64,000 nt of DNA from Planctomycetota bacterium (GCA_015654675.1 JAATGM010000060.1:80739-144738), one strand, 5' to 3'. Positions 17,171 to 26,384 are shown, counted from the first letter of the stretch. Notes: generated by a model not told the origin, from the sequence alone. Translations and numbers: made by a program.

Positions 17171-18090
17171 ACGCGCAATTCAGGCGGTACACAAGCGCCT
17201 ATCCCTTCAGGGCCGCCTTTACTCTGGTCGAATTGCTCACGGTCATCGCGATCATCGCGTTGCTCATCGGCGTATTGGCGCCAGCACTGGCTTCCGCTCG
17301 GCGCACGGCGCGGTCGGTCTCGTGCCGCGCTAATCTGGCCGGTCTGATGACCGCCATTCATATGTACTCGACGGAGAACGCCGACCTCGTTGTGCCATCG
17401 TACAACACGCGTTCGGTTACTACCGGTACCAGCAATCCGCTGGATGGCTGGGGGCCGATCCTCGATCGTGATCATTTCACTTATGGCAACCGCGAACTGC
17501 GCGGAAACCCGATGGCGTGCCCGGACACCGTCGATGTTGCCGGCATGACTTCGACGCAGACGGGCACCAGTCTCGACAATGCACGCGGCTGGATGGAATG
17601 GCCCGCGATTCTGACGATCTCGTCCGACTATTCGACCACTATTCCGCAATTTGGATTCGAACGCGTGCTGAAGGTTGCCTACTGGATGAATGCCGACAAT
17701 CTGATCGGCGTTCCGCGGCCGATTTTTCAGGGCATCCATTTCAGCGGATCGGTCGGGTATGGGCCTGATCCGTCCGGGAAGACCATGCTGCCCAATAAGC
17801 TGTCCGATTCAAAGTATCCTTCGCGCCTGATCGCCCTTGCAGACGGCCTCTATGCCGGGCAGCAAACCACGACTCGATTTGGCAATCCGAATTCACGTAT
17901 CGGCTACCGTCATGGCGGAAGCATTCCGGTTGCGAATGCTGCGTTCGCGGACGGGCACGTCGAGCCGATTCGCGGCGACACGTTTCCCCGCCGGCTTATG
18001 GACGGCTCGCCGCCTGAAACAGTGCGCGATGAGAACATGAGCCCCAATCCGACCGTTTATTCCGATCCTGAGAAGTACCTACTTCCCTGA
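17167..18090 (+). CDS. Prepilin-type pseudopilin (H-Xn-DG family)
   Basis: The N-terminus carries a type IV prepilin cleavage signal: AFTLVELLTVIAIIALLIGV, with the conserved Glu five residues into the mature helix. About 170 residues of variable globular domain follow. Near the C-terminus RHGGSIPVANAAFADGHVE matches the planctomycete processing-associated H-X9-DG motif, except that the spacing from His to Asp is 12. Proteins of this class are abundant in Planctomycetota and Lentisphaerota and are exported through type II-like systems. Its start overlaps the NHL gene stop as ATGA, so the two are coupled. Its last 12 bases overlap the convergent kinase gene. Confidence 0.87.
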   Translation: MNAQFRRYTSAYPFRAAFTLVELLTVIAIIALLIGVLAPALASARRTARSVSCRANLAGLMTAIHMYSTENADLVVPSYNTRSVTTGTSNPLDGWGPILDRDHFTYGNRELRGNPMACPDTVDVAGMTSTQTGTSLDNARGWMEWPAILTISSDYSTTIPQFGFERVLKVAYWMNADNLIGVPRPIFQGIHFSGSVGYGPDPSGKTMLPNKLSDSKYPSRLIALADGLYAGQQTTTRFGNPNSRIGYRHGGSIPVANAAFADGHVEPIRGDTFPRRLMDGSPPETVRDENMSPNPTVYSDPEKYLLP

Positions 18091-20532
18091 CACCGCTGCT
18101 GACGTTGCGGGCTGCGAATCCGGGTCGGGTTTGAGTTTGGCGCGGAGTTGAGCGGCCTCCTGCGATTTACCTTCGCCATCCAGATCCATGATGAGCCACT
18201 TGAGCATTTGCTGGCTCCACTTGCCGTCGTCGCCGGACGACGCCTGGAATTTCGCCAGCGCGCTCCGAAGCAGCGGCTCGGCGTCCGGGTAGCGTTCCAT
18301 TTCGACGAGGCATTTTCCGAGGAATCCTTCCGACTTTGCGATGTTGGGGTGGTCGGCTGGCAAGCTTTTCTGAAAGATCTCCAGACTTTCGCGAAGCAGT
18401 GGCTCGGCCTCGACCGGACGGCTGTCTTCTCGAAGCACGCCGCCCAAAGATGCCATTGTTTCAGCCAGTTCGGGATGTGTGGCCGGTAGAACGGTGCGGC
18501 GGATTCGCAATGCCTCGCGATAGAGCGGTTCGGCTTCCTTGAGACGGTCCTGATTGTGGAGGCAGATGGCGAGGTTGTAGGAGACGAGGGCGACATCGGG
18601 AGAGTCGTCGCCGCCGGCCTTGCGGAAGCGTTCAAGGGCCTGGTGATAAAGTTTCTCGGCCTGGGGGAGGTCGTGGGCGTCTTCCAGTGCGCCGGCGAGA
18701 TTCATGGTTGCGCCGGCGATCAGCGCATCGTCAGGTTGCTTGGCCGTCTCGAGCTGGGTGAGGGCTTGCCGGAACAGTCGTACGGCTTCGTCGGTCTTTC
18801 CTTTTTGAATTTGTATCACAGCGAGACGTGTGAGCAGCTCGGAGGGGCGCTTATTGCTCGCGGCGTCGGCGATTCCGGGCAGGGCAGCCGCTTCGAGGAT
18901 CAGCTTTTCAGCATCGGCGAGGCGGTTTTGCTCCGTGCGTAGTTGCGCTACTGCCAAAAGGGTATCAAGCAACTCGACGTCAGCATCGCCGGCGTGGGAG
19001 CGCTGTTCGGCGAGGGCCGCTTCCAAGTGCGGTTCGGCCTTATCGAACAATCCCAACTGGAAGTAAGACAGGCCGATGGTGTATCGAAGCGCGGCGGTTG
19101 TCTGGGGCTGAAACGGCAGGCCGTCGGCGATGGTCTTCGATGCTCGATCGAGGATTTCGCGGACTGTGGTTTCGCGACCCTTGGCCTGAGCGGGGCGGGC
19201 CAATGCGAGCATGCGTTGCACGAAGCGCGTGACTTTGGTGGCGCGGTCGGCGGCGAGGAGGGCCCGATCGCGCTCGATCACGGCGCGATGCTCGGCTCGG
19301 GTGGCGCGAACTGCCTGCCATGTGGTGGCGCCCGCGCCGATGATTAACAACAAGATCGCCGCTGCGACGCCTCCGACCAGCGCCCGATTCCTTCGGGCAA
19401 ACTTGCGAAACTGATACCAGGTGCTGATGGGCCGGGCGGCGATCGGCTCGTCGGCGAGGAAGCGTCGGATGTCGACGGCAAGCTCGCCAGCGGTTGCGTA
19501 GCGGAGTTGAGGGTCCTTTTCGAGGGCCTTCATCAAGATGGCGTCGGTATCGCCGGTGACCAGCGAGGAGGAGCGGCTTGATCGTCGCACCGTTGAAGGC
19601 GGAGGCGGATCGGCAGATGCAATGCGAGCGAGGACTTCCTGGAGTGGGCCGTCGACGTTGCACGGCAGTCGGCCCGCGACCAGTTCGTAGCCCATCGCGC
19701 CGAGCGAGTAGACATCGCTGCGGACGCTGAGGGTCGTCAGCTCGCCGCGTGACTGTTCAGGCGACATGTAGGCCAGGGTGCCGAGCAGGCGATTGGGGCC
19801 GTCGACAGTCAAGGCGCGCGACACATGCGAGCCGGGGTCGATGGCTTTGGCGAGTCCGAAGTCGAGGACGTGCGGATTGCCGCCGGCGTCGATCAGGATG
19901 TTGGACGGCTTGAGGTCGCGATGCAGAACGCCGCGCTGGTGCGCGTAGTCGACGGCATCGGCGACGGTCGCGAGTGTGGTCAGCGCTCGATTGACATCAG
20001 GTTTCGCCGGATCAAGTGCGACGTCGAGCGGTTTGCCGTCGACGTACTCCATCACGTAGAAGAATCGTCCGCGACTTACGCCGGAGTCGATGATACCGAC
20101 GATACCGGGGTGTTGGAGTCGCGCGACCAGTTCCACTTCGCGCTCAAATCGTCGCCGGCCGGATTCCGAGGCGGCGGCCAATTCGGACATGACCTTCACG
20201 GCGACGCGGCGGCCGGTCGATCGTTGATAGGCCTCATAGACGATGCCCATTCCGCCGCGGCCGATCTCGTCGATGAGATCGTAGCCCTCGAGTTCGGGCG
20301 GGATGAGGGCGGCGCTGGCTGATGGGGACTCGGCCTGGGAATCGGAACTCGTGCGGCTTGTGCGGAGCTGATCGGCGATGGCGCGAACCGCCGCGTCGCG
20401 CGTCCGCCGCCGATCGGTGTCGGCCGGTGCATCGCGAACGAGATCGTCGATCGAGACGCGTTCTCCCTGTCGCCGGCGCTCAAAGAAGCGCGCAACGATT
20501 TGCTCAACCGCGGGAGTGTCGGGACTTTCCAC
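18079..20532 (-). CDS. Membrane Ser/Thr protein kinase with TPR sensor domain
   Basis: The GTG start gives 817 aa. Residues 84-360 form a Hanks-type kinase with all key residues: GRGGMG loop at 91-96, Lys113 in VAVK, HRDLKPSN at 204-211, DFG at 224-226 and APE-like SPE at 257-259. A single membrane helix lies at about 385-405 (VGGVAAAILLLIIGAGATTW). The extracytoplasmic part (about 440-800) is a series of tetratricopeptide repeats of the 42-residue kinesin-light-chain type, with recurrent AEPLLRESLEIFQKSLPADHP-like units. The gene is divergent from an ECF-like sigma factor only 46 bases away. Such pairs are common in Planctomycetota and suggest that the kinase regulates that sigma factor. Confidence 0.93.
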   Translation of the reverse strand: MESPDTPAVEQIVARFFERRRQGERVSIDDLVRDAPADTDRRRTRDAAVRAIADQLRTSRTSSDSQAESPSASAALIPPELEGYDLIDEIGRGGMGIVYEAYQRSTGRRVAVKVMSELAAASESGRRRFEREVELVARLQHPGIVGIIDSGVSRGRFFYVMEYVDGKPLDVALDPAKPDVNRALTTLATVADAVDYAHQRGVLHRDLKPSNILIDAGGNPHVLDFGLAKAIDPGSHVSRALTVDGPNRLLGTLAYMSPEQSRGELTTLSVRSDVYSLGAMGYELVAGRLPCNVDGPLQEVLARIASADPPPPSTVRRSSRSSSLVTGDTDAILMKALEKDPQLRYATAGELAVDIRRFLADEPIAARPISTWYQFRKFARRNRALVGGVAAAILLLIIGAGATTWQAVRATRAEHRAVIERDRALLAADRATKVTRFVQRMLALARPAQAKGRETTVREILDRASKTIADGLPFQPQTTAALRYTIGLSYFQLGLFDKAEPHLEAALAEQRSHAGDADVELLDTLLAVAQLRTEQNRLADAEKLILEAAALPGIADAASNKRPSELLTRLAVIQIQKGKTDEAVRLFRQALTQLETAKQPDDALIAGATMNLAGALEDAHDLPQAEKLYHQALERFRKAGGDDSPDVALVSYNLAICLHNQDRLKEAEPLYREALRIRRTVLPATHPELAETMASLGGVLREDSRPVEAEPLLRESLEIFQKSLPADHPNIAKSEGFLGKCLVEMERYPDAEPLLRSALAKFQASSGDDGKWSQQMLKWLIMDLDGEGKSQEAAQLRAKLKPDPDSQPATSAAVSGK

Positions 20533-20578
20533 CGGATTTGCTCCGCAAGTAACGTCGGAACCCGAAGAGGGATATTAT

Positions 20579-21229
20579 ATGGGCATGGCGGAAGCGAGCC
20601 CCCCAATTCTGACCGCCGTCGAAATCGAGGCGCTTTGCACCAAGGCCATTGCGGGCGATCCGGACGCCCTGGAGCAATTGCTCTGGTCATACCACGACCG
20701 GCTAACGGAGTATGCCCGCCGCAAGGTCGGACCTGACTGGCATGGCAAGATCGACGGCGAGGACATCCTGCAGGAAGCGTATGTCGACGCTTTCGCGGGG
20801 ATCGGCAAGTTTGAATATCGCGGCGAGGATTCGTTCTATCACTGGCTGACGCACGTCATTGAGCGGCGATTCATTGATCATATCCGCCGAGTTCGCGCGG
20901 CGAAGCGCGATGTGGCTCGCGAAGTTCGCACACCGGCCGCTTCCAGTTACGCCTCGCTGATGCAGCAGTGCATGGCGGACTCGGCCACGCCGAGCCGGTT
21001 TCTTCGGCAGGAGGAGGCCGTGTCAGCCATGATGAGCTGCCTGGCGCGGCTGCCTGACGACTACCGCGAAGTGGTGCAGCGCGTTCACCTTCGACAGGAG
21101 CCGATTGCTGCGGTCGCCGCCGACCTTGGCCGGACGGAGGATGCGGTGCGACGCCTGGCCGGACGGGCGCTGGAGCAGTTGCGCGAGGGGTTGCTGCGAG
21201 TGTCTCAGTTTCAGTCGCGGGCGGGGTAG
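20579..21229 (+). CDS. ECF-type RNA polymerase sigma factor
   Basis: ATG 20579 is chosen because AGAGGGA lies about nine bases upstream; the frame runs open further back, into the kinase gene, without a reason to start there. The 216-aa product has a sigma region 2 (ALEQLLWSYHDRLTEYARR, DILQEAYVDAFAGI, FYHWLTHVIERRFIDHIRR) and a region 4 helix-turn-helix (LPDDYREVVQRVHLRQEPIAAVAADLGRTEDAVRRL). Linker and length fit the planctomycete ECF groups linked to Ser/Thr kinases. No anti-sigma factor gene is adjacent, which supports control by the divergent kinase. Target promoters cannot be read from this window. Confidence 0.92.
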   Translation: MGMAEASPPILTAVEIEALCTKAIAGDPDALEQLLWSYHDRLTEYARRKVGPDWHGKIDGEDILQEAYVDAFAGIGKFEYRGEDSFYHWLTHVIERRFIDHIRRVRAAKRDVAREVRTPAASSYASLMQQCMADSATPSRFLRQEEAVSAMMSCLARLPDDYREVVQRVHLRQEPIAAVAADLGRTEDAVRRLAGRALEQLREGLLRVSQFQSRAG

Positions 21230-21395
21230 GGGGCCGGGCTCCAAATTAACACAATATTTGCGCCCGAATTGGTCGCCGATCGCGATGTTCACACTAAGCA
21301 TCGAGTCTCGCGCAATTTGCGCGGCGGCCGTTACGGGCTTGGCGGCCGAGCTGAATCGGTGCATTCACGCCTCGACAATGACGGGGAGTTGTGGG

Positions 21396-21429
21396 TCCCG
21401 CCTCCGCGACTTTAATCGCGTAGGCGGGA
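21396..21429. terminator. Hairpin between convergent sigma and ankyrin genes
   Basis: A 14-base stem with one central mismatch (TCCCGCCT...CGCGA against TCGCG...AGGCGGGA) surrounds a six-base loop. On the + strand a modest CTTTT run follows at 21433. The hairpin sits between convergent gene ends at 21229 and 21451, where a bidirectional terminator is expected. The rest of the 221-base gap shows no other feature. The weak T-tract keeps confidence moderate. Confidence 0.5.
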
Positions 21430-21450
21430 TCTCGCTTTTGTGGGGAGAGG

Positions 21451-22113
21451 CTAATCGGCGTTGGCGCGCAGCATTGCAGCCAGTTCCTTGTGGCCTTCCT
21501 TCTGGGCCATGTCGATCGGCGTCTGGCCGTCGTCTGATTTCGTGAGCGGGTTGGCCCCAAATTGCAGTAGCAACTTCGCCAGCTTCATGTCGCCGCGATG
21601 GCCGGCCGAGTGCAGGGCGGTCCAGCCGGCTTGTTGCTTTGCATTTGCATCGGCGCCGTTTTGAAGCAGCAGATCGACGCTTCGAAGGACGCGGCTTGCT
21701 ACCGCCGAGTGCAGGGGTTGCACGTTTCCAAAGGCGGGCGCGATGGCGCTGACGTCTGCTCTGCGCTCCAGGAGATAAGCGACGACATCGGGATGGCCGA
21801 AGAAGCAGGCGAAGTGCAGGGCGGTTCCGCCGTCGGGCGACTTGGTGTGGATTGCCGCCGCGTCCTTTTCGACCAGCGAGCGGACGCGCGGGAGGTCGCC
21901 CAACATCGCGGATTCGAACAAATTCAGCGGCGGTCCGGCCTCGACGATGATTGCGGCGATGTCCTTCTTTTGGTGGTAGAGAGCCGTCACGATGGCCGAG
22001 AGACCGTTTTCATCTCGTGCGCCGGCCAGCGTGGAATTTGCGGCGAGCATCGAGCGAACCTGTTCGGCGTTGCCTGCCTTGATGGCGGCGAAGAGGTCGG
22101 CGGTTGAGGACAT
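21451..22113 (-). CDS. Ankyrin-repeat protein
   Basis: The 220-aa cytoplasmic protein consists of about six ankyrin repeats. Repeat cores are visible in GLSAIVTALYHQKKDIAAIIVEAG, GGTALHFACFFGHPDVVAYLLERRADV, QPLHSAVASRVLRSVDLLLQNGADAN, GWTALHSAGHRGDMKLAKLLLQFGANP and GQTPIDMAQKEGHKELAAML, shown here only as fragments. No signal peptide or catalytic domain is seen. Ankyrin proteins bind other proteins; the partner is unknown. It is 23 bases from the GT4 gene upstream on the same strand, so co-transcription is likely. Confidence 0.88.
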   Translation of the reverse strand: MSSTADLFAAIKAGNAEQVRSMLAANSTLAGARDENGLSAIVTALYHQKKDIAAIIVEAGPPLNLFESAMLGDLPRVRSLVEKDAAAIHTKSPDGGTALHFACFFGHPDVVAYLLERRADVSAIAPAFGNVQPLHSAVASRVLRSVDLLLQNGADANAKQQAGWTALHSAGHRGDMKLAKLLLQFGANPLTKSDDGQTPIDMAQKEGHKELAAMLRANAD

Positions 22114-22136
22114 TGATCAGTCCCTCCCATTGTGCC

Positions 22137-23288
22137 CTACTTGCCGCGAGATACTGCCGCGTACATCTCGACGAATCTGGGCAGCAGCGTTTCCCAATTG
22201 AATTGAGCGACCACCAGCCGGCGGGCCCGGTCGCCCATTGCCCCTAGTGAACCGTCGGGAAGGTTCGTCAGCTCGCGCAGTCCAGCGGCGATATTTCTGC
22301 GGCGTGGTTCCACGATTCGGCCGGCGTCTGCTTTTTGTACTTCTGGCATGTTGCAGGCCGGCGAGATGACGACGGGGCGGGCCGCGGCCATCGCTTCGAG
22401 GATCGACATGCTCAGGCCTTCGCTCAGACTTGGCTGGGCCAGGACTTCGCAACGGGCCAGCGCCTGGAGCACCTGATTGCGTTCGAGCGGGCCGACGAAT
22501 GTGACGCGGTCGGTCATTTCCTTGCGTCGCACGGCTGCTTCGATCATGCCGCGCATGCCGCGATAGTCGGGTCCGGCGATGACGAGGTGCCAATCGGATT
22601 TCACCGAGGCCGAGTCGAGGCAGGCCTGCATCAACGGGACGATGCCTTTTTGCGGGCTGATCCGGCCGAGGAATAGAAGCCAGCGCTTCTGCGCCAGATG
22701 CGGGTGGGCCGCGAGAATCTCGTTCGGTGGTGGGGCGTTTTCGAATTCAGCCGGCCAGACGCCATTGGGAATGGTTTCGATGCGATCATTGAACCGCAGC
22801 GCCCGCATGGCGTCGGCCTCGCCGGGCGCGAGCGCGTGCAGCCGGGCGGCGTGTCGCAGATTGCCATGCTCAAACAGCCAGCCAATCGGGCGTTTCTTCC
22901 ACCAGCTACGGCCCCAGGCCCAGGGCATCATCATGCTGTGCGGCGTCATGATGTAGGGCTTGCCGGCCCGCCTTGCCGCTTTACCCGCCGACCAGTTTTG
23001 GGATTGCCAGAGTCCGTGCAGGTGGACGACGTCGGTTTCGGCCACGAGCGCGCCGATTGCGCGATTGAACTCGGCCGAGCGACCGAGCGATCCCTCGGAC
23101 GCGGCGAAAGTCCGCACCTCGACGCCGTCAACGCGTATCGGCGTGCCATAGCGTCCGCCGGCCAGCGTTGCGATGCGGCAAGTGGTGCCGAGCTTCGTCA
23201 GTCCGGCCGTCAGCTCCGAGATGACGCGCGCAATTCCGCCCCAGGCCGGATCGAGGGATTGAACGACATGGAGAACCTTCACGGGCAT
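22137..23288 (-). CDS. GT4-family glycosyltransferase
   Basis: A 383-aa GT-B enzyme. It begins VLHVVQSLDPAWGGIARV, the typical N-terminal acceptor-side strand and glycine loop, and includes DVVHLHGLWQ, PYIMTPHSMM, TIPNGVW, LFLGRISPQKGIVPLM, LVIAGPDYRGM and PSLSEGLSMSILEAMAAARP with the E-x7-E pattern. It lies outside the main polysaccharide locus and on the other strand, so it may decorate a different glycan. The neighbours (ankyrin protein and homocysteine-methyltransferase homologue) give no clue to acceptor or donor. Confidence 0.9.
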   Translation of the reverse strand: MPVKVLHVVQSLDPAWGGIARVISELTAGLTKLGTTCRIATLAGGRYGTPIRVDGVEVRTFAASEGSLGRSAEFNRAIGALVAETDVVHLHGLWQSQNWSAGKAARRAGKPYIMTPHSMMMPWAWGRSWWKKRPIGWLFEHGNLRHAARLHALAPGEADAMRALRFNDRIETIPNGVWPAEFENAPPPNEILAAHPHLAQKRWLLFLGRISPQKGIVPLMQACLDSASVKSDWHLVIAGPDYRGMRGMIEAAVRRKEMTDRVTFVGPLERNQVLQALARCEVLAQPSLSEGLSMSILEAMAAARPVVISPACNMPEVQKADAGRIVEPRRRNIAAGLRELTNLPDGSLGAMGDRARRLVVAQFNWETLLPRFVEMYAAVSRGK

Positions 23289-23369
23289 GCGCGGCTAAGG
23301 TAAGGGCACGACGCCGGCTTTCCAAATCGAAGCGCGGCGCCATTTCGTTCCGATTCCGCCCAGCGGGAC

Positions 23370-24284
23370 TTACACCCCGCTCACCTTTTGGCGAGCTGCG
23401 TGAATGTGCCCCGGTGTCGTGCCCGAAGAACCGGCCACGATTGCAGCGCCCGCGAGCCGTAGCGCCGCGGCCCGTTCGCCAAAGGCCCGGGCATCCTCCG
23501 AATACACCACTTGTCCGGCCTCAAGCTCGGGCATGCCCGCATGCGATCGAACAAAGACGGGCTGCTTTCCATGTTCCGACAGAATTGCAACCAGCGTCAG
23601 CGCGGTGTCGGGTGACGTGTAATCGCAGCCGATCACGTCCGCCCCTGCAGCGAGCAGCCGAGCTGCGCATTCGGCCGCCGGTTGTCCGGCCGCCGTCTCA
23701 AGCCGATCGGCCCCCGAGTCAAACACCAGCGCTCCGATGATCGGCCGCTTCAATGGCTGACAAGCGCGTAGTGCAATGAGCAATTCGGAAAGGTCGAGGA
23801 ATCGCGCGAGTAATATCACCTCCGCTCCGCCGCGAACCAGCCATCCCGCCTGCTCGGCGAACGTCCCCGCAAGCTCCTCCTCGCCGATTTCGCCGACGCC
23901 CATCAGCTTGCCGCTCGGGCCGATCTGCCCCGCGACGATAACGCTCGCGCCCGAATCGGACGCACTGTCAGCCGCCCCGCGCGCCACCGCGACGCCCGTT
24001 CGATTGATTTCTTCCGCCCGATCAAACAGTCCCCAGCGCTCCAGCGCCAACCGATTCCCGGCCGCGGTGTTCGTGCAGATAATCTCCGCCCCCGCGGCCA
24101 CGAACTCGCGCGTCACAGCCGCAACCCATTCCGGATGATCCAGGTTTGCGGCCTCGGCCGGCAGCCCCTCATCGAGCCCCAGCGCCCGCAAGCCCGCCAA
24201 TAGCGGACCGTCGCCAATCAATCCCGCCGACAGCCGCGAGGCAAAGTCACGCGCCACGCGCGCCCTCCGTGACGTCCCATTCAC
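23370..24284 (-). CDS. Homocysteine S-methyltransferase family protein lacking zinc-ligand cysteines
   Basis: The fold is that of the homocysteine-binding barrel of MetH, BHMT and MmuM: LIGDGPLLAGL near the start, AGAEIICTNTAAGNR at 65-78, GQIGPSGKLMG at 119-129, and a C-terminal GSSGTTPGHI at 285-294. In active enzymes three cysteines bind the zinc that activates homocysteine, usually one in a G-x-N-C strand and a GGCCGT pair. Here the pair is SS, and the first position reads IGCDYTSP, with a cysteine shifted two residues. The protein therefore probably does not use the standard zinc site. It might bind another thiol or be a regulatory homologue; I cannot assign a reaction. Confidence 0.75.
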   Translation of the reverse strand: MNGTSRRARVARDFASRLSAGLIGDGPLLAGLRALGLDEGLPAEAANLDHPEWVAAVTREFVAAGAEIICTNTAAGNRLALERWGLFDRAEEINRTGVAVARGAADSASDSGASVIVAGQIGPSGKLMGVGEIGEEELAGTFAEQAGWLVRGGAEVILLARFLDLSELLIALRACQPLKRPIIGALVFDSGADRLETAAGQPAAECAARLLAAGADVIGCDYTSPDTALTLVAILSEHGKQPVFVRSHAGMPELEAGQVVYSEDARAFGERAAALRLAGAAIVAGSSGTTPGHIHAARQKVSGV

Positions 24285-24411
24285 GATTTCCGTTATCCAT
24301 CATCCACATATCGTACATTCGAATCCGCATCACCCGCCAACACCGGGAGATGAGAGAGACGGCCCGCGTCGGAGGTCGCCTTCGGAACCGCCAGAACCTG
24401 GGGGGCAGCCC

Positions 24412-25734
24412 ATGGTTTCCGACGTGCGCCACATTCGTATCGGCGCGTTCACCGCTTGCGCCGCCGCGGCCTGTTTGGCTGTGCTCGGCTGCGAAACGGC
24501 CGACTTCGCCAACGCCAACGACGGCAACGCCAATCAACTCGGCACGCTCGCCGCGCGCGACAACGCCACAGCTCGCGGGTTCCCGACACCCGCACCGGTA
24601 TCGCTACCCGCGTCCGGAGAAACCTCCGTCGACGGATCCCTCGCAAGCGCCGACGAAGCCGCCGTCTTCTCTCTCGGGCCGTGTTCGCGTGGCGACCGCA
24701 TTGTCGTTGACGTGGTTGGCGACGGCGGGCTCAACACGGTTGCTGTCCTGTTCAATTCAGCCGGAGAAATCATCGAGCTCAACGACGACCGGTCCTACTA
24801 TGGCGGCCTGCTCGATCCTTATATCAGCACCACGCTGCGCGAAGACGACGGCAACGTGATGGTCGGCGTGGCGGTATCGCGTGCCCGCTATTTCGCGTCG
24901 TCGCAGGGCCGCTTTTCATCTGGCACATTTCACATCCGTCTCCGCCGCGACCCGGGGCAATCCACTCGACTGAACTCGCAGATCGTCTGGCTTGAGTTTG
25001 GCGGCGGCAGCAACATTCGCATCGCCCAGGAGGCGGCCGTCAACGTCCCGCCGTTGAGCGCTGGAGCAATCTCATCCCGCCTCGACGGCCAGACCGATTA
25101 TCTGAAGGACGCGCTCGTCAGTCGCATGAACGCCGATTTCGCCGGCTTCAATGTCGCACTTCTGCGCAGCGATCGCGATACCCAGCCCAGCGGCGACTTC
25201 ACCGTCATGTACTTCGGTGGCTCGAGCGACCGCTTCCTCGGCCTCTCTGACAACGTCGACAGTTACAACGCCAACGCGCGTCAGAAGTCGGTAATCTTCG
25301 CGGAGACGCTTCGCACATTTGATTACCTGAACCCCAATATCGATGAAGTCGCCCAGGGGCTCGCCAATATCGCGTCGCACGAGCTCGGCCACTTGCTCGG
25401 TCTGCAGCACACCGCCGACCCCAACGACCTCATGGCGCCGGCTGCCTCCGCCAATCAGATCTTCTTCGTCGATGCTTCGTTTCGCATTGCTCCGCTGGCC
25501 GACGATCTTTTCCCCATCGGCGTCCAGAATGATGCCCGCCAGCTTGCGCTGGGCGTCGGCTTGCTCGGTGGATTTGCGCTGGATCTTGACGGGGCGGTTC
25601 GTCAGAATTCCGCTCGGGCGCTGATCGTCGAAAACAGCGACGCGGCTCCGGCCGCCGCACGGCGCATCAACTGCGACCACGGTGCGCTCAAGTTGCCTTC
25701 GAAGAATACTGAGAAGAAGAAGCGTAGCGACTGA
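24412..25734 (+). CDS. Metzincin-type zinc metalloprotease lipoprotein
   Basis: ATG 24412 follows a G-rich GGGGGGCAG stretch. The N-terminus is a lipoprotein signal ending in AVLGC (Cys27). Residues about 65-180 look like a bacterial pre-peptidase C-terminal-type beta domain placed N-terminally (DEAAVFSLG, GDRIVVDVVG, FNSAGEIIELNDD). The catalytic part carries HELGHLLGLQH at 323-333, the extended HExxHxxGxxH zinc site of metzincins, followed by a plausible Met-turn at NDLMAP (Met341). It is probably anchored on the outer membrane and acts outside the cytoplasm. The 127 bases upstream contain no gene I can support. Confidence 0.88.
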   Translation: MVSDVRHIRIGAFTACAAAACLAVLGCETADFANANDGNANQLGTLAARDNATARGFPTPAPVSLPASGETSVDGSLASADEAAVFSLGPCSRGDRIVVDVVGDGGLNTVAVLFNSAGEIIELNDDRSYYGGLLDPYISTTLREDDGNVMVGVAVSRARYFASSQGRFSSGTFHIRLRRDPGQSTRLNSQIVWLEFGGGSNIRIAQEAAVNVPPLSAGAISSRLDGQTDYLKDALVSRMNADFAGFNVALLRSDRDTQPSGDFTVMYFGGSSDRFLGLSDNVDSYNANARQKSVIFAETLRTFDYLNPNIDEVAQGLANIASHELGHLLGLQHTADPNDLMAPAASANQIFFVDASFRIAPLADDLFPIGVQNDARQLALGVGLLGGFALDLDGAVRQNSARALIVENSDAAPAAARRINCDHGALKLPSKNTEKKKRSD

Positions 25735-25736
25735 GA

Positions 25737-26162
25737 TCAGTTGGCCCAGCGAATCGGCGCCAGCGTGCGAATCGCCACCCGCCGCAAAGCCGCACCATTC
25801 TCCGCGGGCTCTACCCGGACCACCGCGCCTCGAAATCGAGCCCGCGACTCGAACGGCCAAACTCCCTCGTCCGCCGGCAGCCGCAGGGTGACATCCAATG
25901 TCTCGCCGGGTTCCAGATCGTCGACAACCGTCTCCACCAGTACGCCTGCGACGCTGACATTGGTGGTGGTAGCGGGGACGTCACCGCCGCGTAGCCCGTT
26001 AAGCCGCTGCATCACAATCGGGAGCCGCAAGTCGAGCCGGCGAAACTGCCTTCGTTCGGAGCGGGCGGCCGCCCGCCGGGGCTTGCGTGGCCGGCGTTCT
26101 GCCAATACCTGATCTACGGATAAGTGCACATCCATCGCTCCCAACATCGGTAACTCCGGCAA
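25737..26162 (-). CDS. PilZ-like domain protein
   Basis: The core has the two PilZ signatures: ERRQFRRLDLRLP, matching RxxxR, and NVSVAGVLV, matching (D/N)xSxxG, followed by beta strands (LDVTLRLPADE, FRGAVVRVEPAEN). PilZ domains bind cyclic-di-GMP and pass the signal to a partner. At 141 aa this is a stand-alone PilZ protein with an Arg-rich N-terminal extension. Alternative starts at 26147 and 26135 would shorten that extension. Its stop is two bases from the stop of the convergent metzincin gene, with no visible terminator between them. Confidence 0.75.
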   Translation of the reverse strand: MPELPMLGAMDVHLSVDQVLAERRPRKPRRAAARSERRQFRRLDLRLPIVMQRLNGLRGGDVPATTTNVSVAGVLVETVVDDLEPGETLDVTLRLPADEGVWPFESRARFRGAVVRVEPAENGAALRRVAIRTLAPIRWAN

Positions 26163-26384
26163 AAAACCCCAGTTCCAGCGTCGCCACCGGCCGATAACGG
26201 GTACTACCGTCGCATTTGTTTGACTCGGCGTTCAGGTGCCTCTACCATTTAATGAGCGAAGTCCCCCTCGCCTGCGGTCGACGTGCGTCGACGCTCTCCC
26301 GCGTCGATAACGGGGACCGAGACTCCTCGCATGACTAGTTGAGCCGTGGTGCCGCCTTGCGCGGCAGCATTTTCGGAGGATTTC

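Noticed and set aside
26350..26375. Hairpin GCCGC-cttgc-GCGGC before the DsbA-like gene as a terminator or riboswitch
   Set aside because: The stem is short, lacks a T-run and sits immediately before the ribosome site; it is not distinctive in GC-rich DNA.
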